This document shows positions 9,101 through 18,595 of a stretch of 21,485 nucleotides of DNA, piece after piece; position 1 is the stretch's first letter; every line of letters begins with the position of its first letter. Source of the DNA: Sphacelaria rigidula (taxonomy: Eukaryota; Phaeophyceae; Sphacelariales); assembly GCA_964200075.2 (NCBI GenBank), contig CAXNAA020000415.1, forward strand, positions 1 to 21,485, in the 5' to 3' direction. The notes below the pieces were generated by a model. That model was given only the letters and a program-made list of their open reading frames with translations, made no database searches and was not told the origin of the DNA. The position numbers and the translations under genes were made by a program.

Positions 9101-10040
9101 CGGGATCTTTACTCCGGGAGTATTTGCATACCTGTACCAACATTTAAGAAACAAACCTGCAACCTATTGGTGCTCACGGACTAGTGAACATAACAACATA
9201 ACCAGGGATTACATGGAGTTGGAGCGTCAATTGACCGTGCAGTAAAACTGTACTCCAATACGAGGCCGGCTGGGTATTCGCTGCACGTCCGTTGTTGACA
9301 ATGGAAGGAATTTGTTCCGCCGCAAGTCGAATCTACCGTACTGAGTACACCTTTTTATCGATAGACTTCGCGCCTTGACAGAGTGGAGTTACCTCCCGAT
9401 GAAGCCGTACGTGCAAACTACATACCAGCCCTCATTCGGAGCTTGGAAACCACTTCACCTGCCAAACCGATCGTAGTGCAGACTAAACGACCGCCTAGTG
9501 GGGTCCCGGGCATAATCGACAACATACATGTCCACACCTGGACGTGGTGCGTATCGTGTACGTGTACGTGTGTGTGCGCGTGTATGTACATCGCAGTTAA
9601 ATCTGTAGGGAACGACCTAATAGGTTTGCACTTTCGGGATACTGTCATGTGTCAGTCAGCACGCACGTTCTCTCTCGGTGCCTAGAGAACATAGATGAAA
9701 ACGCCTACGCAAAATTATGAACGTGAAAGCCGCCGGGGCGGGGGAGGCTGCAGGAAAGTATGAAATTTCGGATGTGCAGAATATTTTTCACGGCAACTTT
9801 GAATCCTCTCGCGTCATGTCCCATCTTACTACAACTTGATTTCTCCTTTCGGACTGACCGTTTGTGGCCGCCGCGCGTCGTCGGCTGGACCAGGAGAGCC
9901 GGTGGTAGTTGCTTCTCTGGATCCAGGCTGGTGTCAATCGCAATGCCAACACCGTTCATGCGGTCATTCGTCGCGGACTTCCGATCAGGAGACGCTGCCG
10001 TAGGGCTTGCTTTCCTCGGAGTTCGCATGGCGGTCTCCAT
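5870..10040 (-). CDS. Gene 2: six-exon disordered Ser/Pro-rich basic protein, function unknown
   Basis: Exons on the minus strand: 10040-9830, 9537-9459, 8427-7798, 7070-6659, 6372-6263 and 5957-5870, totalling 1530 nt (509 codons plus TAG). All five junctions agree in phase. Donors are GTAAGA, GTGAAG, GTGCAT, GTAAGA and GTAAGT; introns are 292, 1031, 727, 286 and 305 bp. The start has A at -3 and G at +4, with an in-frame TGA a short way upstream. The protein is low-complexity, with many SP/TP sites, basic clusters (RRRKASSGG, LARLKRFSSSTSRRRK, KRASEAPPK) and an acidic patch DSDDSGFDDVEDG. The second exon gives a more ordered MYVVDYARDPTRRSFSLHYD stretch. No known domain is recognised. The features suit a phospho-regulated nuclear or scaffold protein, which is inference only. 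The last exon could instead start at 5977, moving the stop to 5854 (521 residues). Confidence 0.7.
6144..6180. repeat. (GT)18 microsatellite
   Basis: An uninterrupted GT run lies inside the last intron of gene 2. On the transcribed strand it is a CA repeat. Confidence 0.95.
8948..9065. mobile_element. MITE-like 104-bp hairpin with 7-bp flanking repeat, in gene 2 intron 2
   Basis: Arms 8956-8991 and 9023-9058 are 36 bp each and inverted, with about 3 mismatches and a 31-nt loop. The ends are CACACCC and GGGTGTG. The heptamer CAACATT occurs immediately outside on both sides (8948-8954 and 9059-9065), as expected for a target-site duplication. There is no coding capacity. The element lies in the 1031-bp second intron of gene 2, on whose transcript it would fold into a roughly 103-nt stem-loop. 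A small DNA-transposon derivative is the best reading; an intronic microRNA precursor is the alternative. Confidence 0.7.
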
Positions 10041-11481
10041 CCTGTTTTGTCGTGGTTGTCAAGTGAAGTCTGCGTTCGGCTAAATAGAAGGAAAGCTCCA
10101 TTCAAGACAAAAACGATGGATTCTTTGTGGGATTGACAGCACATTATTGAAATCAAGCTGGCATTCATCGCGACAGAGATCGAGTGATCAAGTAAAGTGG
10201 ACGGCTACTGCTTGGCAATTCGAGGGATGCGAGGGATGGGGAAACATGTAACGTGTTTTTGATCCAATGATCACGTGGCCATCTCCACTGCTGAAAGAGC
10301 GCTTGAAAGTGGAGGAGAAATCAAGCTCCATTATCACGTTGTCATCAAGTTCTGACTGCCGGTATGACAAGCTCATGCTCGACGACTTTGTCTACCTCGC
10401 CGCGAACGGTGCGATAGACTTTTTGGGGGTCCCATGTTTTAGGAGACGCATCGCCAAATTGGAGTAAGACCCTCATATATACTTGCCACACAGAAAATTA
10501 TTTGGGTGGGTGATAAACTTGGAGTAAATGGGCACTCGGTACTCGAGCATTGCACGACCATCGAAGCATAACTTCTTCGGGTAGTTCTAAAATTGTTCGC
10601 ACTACACACAGGAGGGAGAGTTGGTTGACTACCATACACACGGTACCGTTGTTTTGGTCTTGTGTGTAAGATCGTGTAACTGCCTGTACTGCGAACACTC
10701 AGCAGACTGTTGTAGAGATTTGAGAAGTATGCCAAGATCATGTACCGACTTCACTATATATATCGTACCCGAAGAATTTTGATTTGTCAAGGACAACAGT
10801 ACACAGACAAAGTTCGTTGTGCAGCACTGTTGTCAGCACCGCTGTTCAGCTTTCATGTAATCGGCTGGTCGCGGTGCTGTACTAGCCTACAGTCAGATAC
10901 AGTAAAGTTCACAACTCGTATGCCACACGTTACGCCGAGAAGTCGTCCGACTCGAGCGAATTTACAGCAGGATGAAACAGGCATAAAAAAAGTCCAACGC
11001 AAATGATGAGCTGTCGAACCCATCACGGGACAAAGCAAGGTACAAGTGACCCACACCTCATACGCTGTGACGGAGGGGGTTGCGGAATTTCGTGCAAATG
11101 ACAGCTTACGACGCGGCGAATGGAGGCACTAGAGCAGCAGTCTCCCTCCGCAAGATGACACCGTCTGCGGAGACAACTTTTCGAGTACAGTACAGAAATC
11201 CGTGAGAGTAGAAGCAAATACACTCGCATTAAATCCATGCGGGACGCAACCATCGCCGAAAAGATTGGTAAAAAAAGTTTACTTCGAGAATCCAGATGCC
11301 CCTTCGGTCAACAGTGACAGCACAGGCGACAGATTGAACAAACGTAATTGCTCCTGCTGGGACTATGCAAGGGCGGCATATCACACGCCTGCCCTCGATG
11401 TACACGGATAAGACGGGAGAAATGATGCCGTCCGTGAGAGGTATCACGTACAGGTACTAGTACAGTTGTTGTCCAATCTAC
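10041..11481. other. Upstream region of gene 2; no firm gene
   Basis: This region should contain the gene 2 promoter, but I see no clear TATA box. A CACGTG E-box occurs at 10272-10277. One small plus-strand frame is listed separately. Other frames here are short, lack splice support and look random. Confidence 0.4.
10267..10467 (+). CDS. Possible small ORF, 66 residues, unknown
   Basis: An ATG-to-stop frame upstream of and divergent from gene 2. The product has a charged N-terminal part (LLKERLKVEEKSSS) and a more hydrophobic middle (DDFVYLAANGAIDFLGVP). No domain, splice site or conserved start context supports it. The opposite strand is also open over much of the segment, so this may be chance. 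Confidence 0.18.
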   Translation: MITWPSPLLKERLKVEEKSSSIITLSSSSDCRYDKLMLDDFVYLAANGAIDFLGVPCFRRRIAKLE

Positions 11482-11751
11482 TCTGGACCCCAGTCTTCAC
11501 CTTTCGGTATATGTGGGCGCACCAGACGGGGTCACACAGGAGGAAGGTCAACACGGGAGTTTTTTCCTTTTTGTCTGTCTTTATTACTCCACCTCTCTTC
11601 TGCGGTGCTTGCCTATTCTGGACGCCAGTCCTCACCTTTCGATGTATGTCGGCGCACCAGACGGGGTCACACAGGAGGAAGGTCAACACGGGAGTTTTGC
11701 TCTTCGTTTTGTTTTCATTACTTCGCCTCTCTTCTGCGGTGCTTGCCTTTT
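11482..11751. repeat. 135-bp tandem duplication
   Basis: Copies 11482-11616 and 11617-11751 share long identical blocks, including a GACGGGGTCACACAGGAGGA segment and TCTTCTGCGGTGCTTGCCT; they diverge mainly in a T-rich stretch of about 25 bp. The period is a multiple of three, so the frame is kept across copies. On the minus strand (11689-11444) this gives a peptide with two copies of a TFLLCDPVWCA...RKV(R/K)TGVQ motif. That frame has no other gene signals, so I treat it as repeat DNA. Confidence 0.85.
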
Positions 11752-11859
11752 ATTTTTCAACGCGAGAGGGGTTCAGCTGTCCCTTTCCCTCATCAACCGT
11801 CAAATAGAATTTTGTGTACCCACGACATAGTCGCTGTCCGCTGTTGGGCATGGTGTAAG

Positions 11860-11946
11860 AAAAAATCCCAGATCGCTCCGAGAATTGAACCCACGCCCCA
11901 ACCGTCAGGAAGTGTTGAGGTTACCAACTGAGCTACCGGGGCGACC
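11860..11946 (-). mobile_element. tRNA-derived, SINE-like element with Pol III A and B boxes
   Basis: On the minus strand the sequence opens GGTCGCCCCGG and has TAGCTCAGTTGG (A box, 11924-11935) and GGTTCAATTCT (B box, 11881-11891), then GAGCGATC and a run of six T (11860-11865). The ends can pair over six of seven positions (GGTCGCC with AGCGATC), but the D-stem is weak and the T-stem has a mismatch, so it does not fold as a standard tRNA. A tRNA-derived retroposon head or decayed tRNA fits best. It lies about 110 bp after the 135-bp duplication. Confidence 0.6.
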
Positions 11947-13910
11947 GGCTTCAGGCAGTGTGGTTATCCTATTTTCAAATATTTTGCTCCTGGTGGAGCC
12001 TGGCGGCAAAAATTGAGAGGGAGATAGCGAACACGACCGACGAACGGCGTGTGCATGCAGACAGGCAGCAAAACAAATAGACTTAGGTATGCATTATCAT
12101 CGCTACCTTCGCATGCTCAAGTGCTGGTGCTTACATGGCACGGCACTACCGTCAAGCTCACTAAATGCCCGACAAATCACCCGAGCGGGGAAGTAACAGT
12201 GAAGTACAACAACTTGCCCGCGGAGAAAGCACTTACTTTAGTGCACAAACAGCAGATACAAAATACAGGACAATATTTGAACGTTTATTGATGTGAAGAC
12301 AACAATACTGCAGTATGAGTATGCGCTGTGCATCCAATACAGCAAGGGCACTTTCGCAATGCACACGACGCCAGTCAAAAACAAACCGGTGTGAGGATGA
12401 TTAGACTGCAGTACACAAAGCGATGCATGCCAAGAGGTATTGCTATATCATGTTGAATTACGACGGTACTTGTTGCCAACTTCAAACGGATGACAACGAA
12501 GGCGCAATTCAGGCCTTGACCCCAACAGTACCGCGGTACAGATATCATGAAACAGAGGACAGCAGTACACATCTGGACATACATTTTCTATCGGGCAATT
12601 GCCTCTTGTAGGAAGTTTTAATCTGAAAACAATAACAACAGACAGCGTGTTTTGGGGTTTACCGACCACAACAGTAGTCACTACATACAACGGTAAAATG
12701 CGTAGACATCGCTGCAATATCCAGCTACCAACAGCAGTAGTCAATCTACCGATGACAATAGCATACATTTACGTTTCCGAAGAGTCAACCAATCGATCGA
12801 TGGAAAAGCGATGTACTATTGCCGCCTGTACGCTGTAGGAGGCGTGAACACAACAGCACAGAGCTCTCAACACTCCATGACGAATACAAACATTTCAACA
12901 ACACGTATTTGCCACTCACAACTCACTTGGGGCACAGGCGTCTGTACTTATCAGCACCCCCCTTACCCCTTCCCTCCCCCCCCCACACAGACCCGAAGCT
13001 TTGGTTCAATCCAAGCAGCTACTCTCTCGCTAACAAGCAGTGCTCCTGTTGTAGCTCCACTTGTAGAGCCGCCCTAGTCCTGCGTGGTCTGCTGCGCCAA
13101 AGTAATATAACTGAATAAGTAATAGTTGGGGTGATACGCCGATCTCGGCCCATCTGAGGACTGCCAATATAAAAAAATCTACTTCAAAATCTAAGAAAAT
13201 AAGAATCAGGCCGCCAACCAGCCAATCAAAAGATTGGAATATCAGGCGGGGTAAGGGGTAACGGGAACCCGAGGAATGCTCATCGCTCTCAAGAGTTCTC
13301 TCCTTGGAATGGAACCAGTTCGGACATTTTTCGAATATTGAAACGCTCTGTTTTCCTGCCTAGTTTCTCCGTTGCGCAATGACCCGGATAGAGAGGTCCG
13401 AAGTGAAGGTATCATCTACTACTGTCCTCGGTTGACAACACGAAACGTTCACTCGAGCATTTGAGCGCTAGTGTTGTCTGTCTGCACTTTTGGCTGTCCC
13501 TCGTGACAGTCGTCCCAAACGAAGTGCGCCGCCCCTCAGCACGAGCTACCGCACAGACCCAGCGCATAAACATGCACACACATACACGCTTAGTTCCACA
13601 CAAAACAAACACACATGAACAAACACACGCGCGAAGACACTGCGTGGCGTTCCTGGTGCTACTAGAATTGCTGAGTTGCTCTTGTCTTTCAGGCAAGAGC
13701 TCAGCTGATGCTTACGCTAGCCTGTCCACGTATACGCTGTCGAGTACTATACTCAGTACTGGACCCTATTTTATGCCGTTTTTTTTCAGGGTATGGGTCC
13801 GCGAAAATATTCGAATACTTTGAAGTATTCTTTTTCATCGTGTCGCTCTTCCCTTGGGCTTCCTCCCGAACGCGGCACAGAATCTTGTTTTAAAACCTGG
13901 TTCCCAACTT
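11947..13910. other. No firm gene; ambiguous exon-like block near 12980-13090
   Basis: Most frames here are short and unconvincing. The block 12989-13076 follows a strong plus-strand acceptor (pyrimidine tract ending CCCCACACAG at 12988). It reads as TRSFGSIQAATLSLTSSAPV on plus, but also as GGSTSGATTGALLVSERVAA on minus after a TAG acceptor, so the strand cannot be decided. A CCGCC...GGCGG hairpin enclosing CCAATC-AAAA-GATTGG lies at 13211-13249. Confidence 0.35.
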
Positions 13911-13998
13911 TGTGAAGACTCGGCGTAAAATCGAACAATTTAGCGAGTGCAGCAGGGCTGCAGTCAATAACACAGCAGCAATCGTAAGTTGGAAAGCC

Positions 13999-14802
13999 AT
14001 GTCGTGTGTGGCAGGGCAACGCTGCAAGCTGCCGAGCCACACGCCAGGCCCTCATACCTGCACATTATGTCGGTGCCGCAAGTGTGGCGAGTACCTCCAT
14101 GACATATGCGGCGTGCAAGACCCGACTAGCGACAACGAGCGTGTGTTGTATGAGGTGGAGTGTGCACTTGCTGGACAGCAACCGACGGGCAAGGCAAAGG
14201 GGACCGCGAACCGAGCGCGGGCCACACCTCTCAGCTCGTGTAATGGCGGCCCTCCATCCAATGCAGAATCTGGTCATGGTCCGAAAACCGGTGCGCCTTC
14301 TAAGAAATCTACTGGGGGCCAAAAACGTGCAAACTTGACACTGAATACGAAGATGTACGTGCTTGAGCACCTCGCCAAAAAGGTGAAAACAAGCGCGGTG
14401 GCGGAGAAGTTTGGCATCTCTGACAGGACTGTGAGGCAAATCAGGATGGATGGAGAGAAGCTAAAAAAGCAAATTGAGGACAGGCCACAGGGAGGAGAAG
14501 CGAAGAGCCTCAAGGGACTACAGCACGCAAAGGTATATGCGCATGTTTTGCTGCCGTACAACAGTGATCAGCAATCTCGATTGACGTACTTGACTTCTTG
14601 TGTTTGTCCCGGATCAAATACTGTACTGTATTCCATCGGGATGTTGCGGGGAAACGATTTTGGGACACGTTGGCCCCGAGACCGGAAAATTGAGTTTTTG
14701 ACGGGGGGGACACCCAGCCTGCTGTCCCCTAGTTTATTGGCGAGGCGTTGGCGGATGCGGTCAGCTGTCGCGTACAGAGATCCTTGGCATGGAGACCGCT
14801 GA
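13999..14802 (+). CDS. Cys/His cluster plus CENP-B/Psq-type HTH, truncated pogo/Tigger-like
   Basis: The frame is open from 13912; I place the start at the first ATG (13999), giving 267 residues. Near residues 9-37 is a Cys/His cluster, HTCTLCRCRKCGEYLHDIC, fit to bind zinc. A polar linker rich in Gly, Ser and Lys follows. Around residues 110-161 is a helix-turn-helix (LTLNTKMYVLEHLAKK, then TSAVAEKFGISDRTVRQIR) of the Psq/CENP-B N-terminal kind, known from pogo/Tigger transposases and CENP-B-like proteins. The similarity seems to end near residue 184 (about 14550); the rest to the TGA looks unrelated. There is an AAG|GTATAT donor at 14533, so an intron may start there. No DDE catalytic domain was found nearby. 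It is a transposase remnant or a domesticated DNA-binding protein. Confidence 0.6.
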   Translation: MSCVAGQRCKLPSHTPGPHTCTLCRCRKCGEYLHDICGVQDPTSDNERVLYEVECALAGQQPTGKAKGTANRARATPLSSCNGGPPSNAESGHGPKTGAPSKKSTGGQKRANLTLNTKMYVLEHLAKKVKTSAVAEKFGISDRTVRQIRMDGEKLKKQIEDRPQGGEAKSLKGLQHAKVYAHVLLPYNSDQQSRLTYLTSCVCPGSNTVLYSIGMLRGNDFGTRWPRDRKIEFLTGGTPSLLSPSLLARRWRMRSAVAYRDPWHGDR

Positions 14803-15177
14803 GATGGCGGGCACGCCGCCCTCCCCAAGCACATCACTTACCATGATTACATTTATGGGATCATGTTCCGTGTCGTGTGCCTCGAGTACGTACCTGTAGT
14901 CCGGACAAGTTTGGCGAGGCGTGAGATTTTGTAGCTACTTTGGCTACTGGCTGTCGCTACAGTGCGCTCATGTACATACCTGTCTGTGAGCGTGACCGGC
15001 ATCTGAGGTCACCGGGACAGAGCGGACAAGGAGCAAAAGCAAGTATACCAACCCCGCAAAGCCCATCAGACTTTTCGGTTTTCATCAGTATGTGTTGACC
15101 AATCATTTCTTGCAACAGAGTTCAACAACAAAAAATGTCAAGACAATTTTCGGAAAAATGCCCTCCGGCAGAGGGTG
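14803..15177. other. Spacer, no gene seen
   Basis: No supported exon or RNA. It lies between the transposase-like ORF and the second copy of the dispersed repeat. Confidence 0.4.
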
Positions 15178-15264
15178 TACTCATGATATTGCATGCCATG
15201 ATCATGTGACCATTGACCTCGCGTCCCTACAAAGCTGGGACGGAGCTCGCCGGGTTTTCGCCGG
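15178..15264 (+). repeat. Dispersed repeat, copy 2 (first copy at 81-166)
   Basis: This copy has the same order of blocks as 81-166: TACTCATGAT, GCATGCCATG, CCATTGAC, CCCTACAAAGC, GGGACGGAGC and a terminal GCCGG. It is followed by a G-rich stretch (15261-15288) and then, about 100 bp later, by the 42-bp minisatellite. Both copies are in the same orientation. Confidence 0.75.
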
Positions 15265-15365
15265 GAGGGGTTGGGGAGAGGGGGGCTCCGTGTCCAAAAA
15301 TCTTCCACGCGTCGGACAGATCAGCTCCCTGTAGCTCGAGCTAGCTCTCTTTTAGCGTTCCTAGC

Positions 15366-15687
15366 GAGCTATGAGAGCGACGTGAGCCACGCATGTCTTC
15401 CCTGGGTGAGCTGTAAGAGCAACATGAGCTACGCATGTTTGCCCTAGGTGAGCTATAAGAGCAACATGAGCTACGCATGTTTGCCCTCGGTAAGCTACCA
15501 ACCTCTAACTCATCAGCTCATATTCCCCCTGGGTGAGCTATGATAGCTGCATGAGGTATGCATGTTTGCCCCAGGTTAGCTACCAACCCGTAGCTCACCC
15601 GCGCATGCTTGCCCTGGGTAAGCTGTGAGAGCTACATCAGCTACGCATGTTTTCCCTGGTTGAGCAACAATGCTACGGGAGCTAGAC
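15366..15687. repeat. 42/43-bp minisatellite, seven and a half copies
   Basis: Units start at 15366, 15408, 15450, 15492, 15535, 15577, 15620 and 15662 (partial). The main type reads GAGCTRTRAGAGCAACATGA then GCTACGCATGTTTGCCCTNGGT. Copies 4 and 6 are a second type of 43 bp with (A/T)AGCTACCAACC at the start. AGCT words are very frequent. There is no coding sense. Type-2 units alternate with type-1 units in the second half (types 1-1-1-2-1-2-1), which points to growth by a two-unit block. Confidence 0.85.
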
Positions 15688-17032
15688 TTCTGCTATACAT
15701 TTTTTCCCCAGAATATTATGCGTCTCATTCAAAAGGGGACATTTTAAAGCGGAAACCCCGCCGATGCGTCACAATTACTTGATTCTAGTGTGACAGACCG
15801 AAAACAAAACCCATAATTTTTGCGAATTATATGCGCGCATAAAAAGCTAACGCCTAGCGGGAGCTACACCGATTTTGAAGTTGTTTCTGTTCCGATGCTC
15901 ATGCACGTTGGTACGTGAAAACGGTTACATGTGTACACATCCTGTGTTCCGTTTTGTCCAGTGGTGATTTGCCGTTTGTGAACATCAACCAGTGTTGCGC
16001 CGATAGAAAAAAAACAAAAATCTCGGAACAGAATCTGACCTTTAGTCCCACCGGCACACACTGTTACAACGCCCCACGACAGATTCAGCGTCTCAAAGCG
16101 CCCACAGCGCGCGTGCTGTCGTGTGTCCCGAATGGAGCTCCTCTACAGGCAATACGCACATGCTTTTCGCACGGATTGTCATTATCCAGCTGGTGTCCCA
16201 GTTCAGATCAATATTCGTTTCTCAGCGCAGCGACATCCCACGTGCAGATGACGTCGAAGTAAATGGACGAGTAAGTTCACACATGTGTTTGCTGACGGTG
16301 CACGCATTTCCTGGGCAGTGCGCGGTCGAATAGAGTGCGTTTTACTGGATTTGCCGAATTTCGGAATTGGGGTTATCCTTCTTCTATCCCGCACCGCAAG
16401 CGTCGGCGTCCTGAGAATATGCTGCTTGTGATGAGCCCAAATAGTGCTCCAAGTTTCACTTACGCACTCGCGGTCGATGTGAAGAAACCCACTTTCAAAA
16501 ATGCGGACAAAATGCGGGAAAATACACTGGATGATCGTGGCGAGATACGTGAGGTGAGGTTGCGCCGCAATATCCCGCGTGCGGGAACGTCCTTGCGGCA
16601 TATGTGCTGTCCTGGGCAACACGGCACAGCTCAAGAAATTTGCACAAGAGAATATGACAGCGTGACTGTAAAGCTTCCGCATATGGCTACTTGACGCGGC
16701 GCGGTTGTGGTGATATCCGCAGAATCGCGCGGTGTAACCAGAGGTGTCGTGCAGGTGAAGGCCTGAAGCGACATATAGTCTGGGTGTGTATATTTCGTTG
16801 ACTGACACGCGGTTCATGACTGTATGATTTTATTTGACGAGTTAGGCGAGTGGTTAATCCCGCATTCGCGTGTCACACCACAACTTATAAAGTCTGCCAA
16901 ATCAACCACACTTGAGGATATCGGTGGCATCTGCAGACCAACGTGGTAACACACGGGACGGCCGCTGAATGAAAAAAACAAACGAAAAGAAATGTACCGC
17001 ATAATGTATCACCCAGCCGGCGGAACTAAAAC
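15688..17032. other. No firm gene; one weak plus-strand exon candidate
   Basis: The plus segment 16419-16553 begins with ATG and ends at a good donor (GAG|GTGAGG). It reads MLLVMSPNSAPSFTYALA and then a Lys/Asp-rich stretch ending DDRGEIRE. No matching second exon was found, so this is only a candidate. The longer minus-strand open frame over 16203-16817 has a composition that looks random. Confidence 0.25.
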
Positions 17033-17110
17033 AAAAAAGGAACCCGTCGGGATTCGAATTCGTGACCTCTATAACTGGAGTTATCTGCATCACTTGGATG
17101 AAAGAAGCGC
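17033..17110 (-). mobile_element. Possible tRNA-like 3' half with T-run
   Basis: The minus strand shows a small stem-loop ATAAC-TCCA-GTTAT, then GAGGTCACG, a B-box-like AATTCGAATCCC and CGGGTTCC, ended by six T (17033-17038). No D-arm or pairing 5' acceptor is seen. It may be a degraded tRNA-derived retroposon, but the T-stem is poor. Confidence 0.3.
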
Positions 17111-17664
17111 AGCCGTGCCGCACAAAAAGTTGGATGCTGCGCCAAATTCCTGGATTTTTTGGCCGAAATTGAACCACGATCTCCTCCACACAAAGGCGCA
17201 CAACCACATTGGGGATGCTCCCGTATTTTTGTTGCTTACTGCGTGATAGCATATTTATAACTTTTGCAGAAGCTTGAAATCACTCTTTCTTCCTGTTATC
17301 TAATTTTTACTGGCATATCCGGGAAGGTTGTGCGTAGTTTTGATGAAAATGATGAGATGAAATTTCAGCGCCCGACGCTTCGGATTACCCACCTCCCCGC
17401 CTGGACACATTAGCAAGTCACTGTCAGTTGGCCCAGCTCGTACATGTTTCGTGAGCTAGCCGGTGCTTGCGGCTCCCCCATTGTATCCGGGCCTGTGGTT
17501 GTAAAATGAAAGCGCCTCGAAGGATCAGAGAAGGAAATTGTACGTCGGGATATGTTACAAGTCACGATTGCTGGCCCAGGTTGAGCCAACGTCCGCCGCC
17601 ACGTGCTGCGGTCTCCCGAAAACTACAACTTATCTTCGAACAAGACTCACACGAGTGCTGCAAC

Positions 17665-18500
17665 TCACCCATGGGAGCAAGAGCATCGCCCACCACAATA
17701 TTATCGCACAGGGAGATTTGCGAACACAGGATTCCTCGGCATATTCGCGGAAAGGGGGAAATTGTTTCGGCATGCTACGCTGCACACCCTCATGCGCGTC
17801 GAACATTCCACTCCGGTCACCTGCCGGAGCACGACGACGCGCTCCGATCACGCCAGCCGTCGTCCGAAAAGGGATTTGCCGGTGAAATACATTCATTGTT
17901 TGCCCCCCTTGTAAGCACCATGCATGAAGACGATATACCCTACAGTGTACTTTTTGATAAAGTCCACTCTATGTGCTGCCTTCCTCGTCGCCTGTAAGGA
18001 ACTTACTCTCGAACATATATTCGCAGAGCCCTGAAACCGTAGCCATGAAAAAACAACTGTGAGGTGCATTCAAAGAGCCTGCGCCATAACGGATTCCGCT
18101 CCGGCCTCGATCGATAGCGGGCTATCACGTGCGACTGCAACCGCGTAATCGCACGGCAAGGAAGCGCGGTAGACCCTTTGTCACCGACCCCGTGAAAAAA
18201 GCCACGGAAAATCTCAATCCAGTACCCTAACCATCGCTTCGAACACGGGTTGCCATTTCGCTCCGCATAGTTGCGAACAAGCACCGTACCCAGCCTGGAG
18301 CCATTCCGAGCTCGTGTACGTCATCTGCGACACACCCCTCGGCGCCCATCCCTGCGGTCACCTGACGGGAAAGGCACCACTGACGGCAAGCACGGGACAA
18401 TGCAGTCGAACAATGGAACGAGTGTTGGCTCGTCTTCAAATCCTGTATCACGGGTGTTATATATGAGCAGGATACGGACATGGCCGGTGTCTCCATCGCT
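17665..18500 (-). other. Cluster of exon-like segments, possible gene or pseudogene
   Basis: Three minus-strand segments have splice-like edges. One near 18363-18292 reads VTAGMGAEGCVADDVHELGM between a CCCGTCAG acceptor and a GTACGG donor. Another, roughly 18190-18022, reads GSTALPCRAITRLQSH and later RRLFECTSQLFFHGYG, ending at GTAAGT. A third, about 17823-17664, holds GMFDAHEGVQRSMPKQFPPF and ends at GTGAGT. Phases between them do not all agree, so I do not join them. The opposite strand carries a 176-residue frame (17467-17997) with no better support. Confidence 0.22.
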
Positions 18501-18595
18501 GCAAAAGCGAAACGACGCTGGTGCTCCCCTGCAACGACTCCTTCAAAGACGCAACTGATTTTGTTCCTGCAATCTTGTAGGGGGTTTTGCGACAC

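Noticed and set aside
16203-16817. 204-residue open frame on the minus strand
   Set aside because: Rich in His, Arg, Cys and Ser with no domain or splice context; it looks like a chance frame.
17467-17997. 176-residue open frame on the plus strand
   Set aside because: No domain or splice support; the opposite strand shows exon-like segments of equal or better quality, so neither is called firmly.
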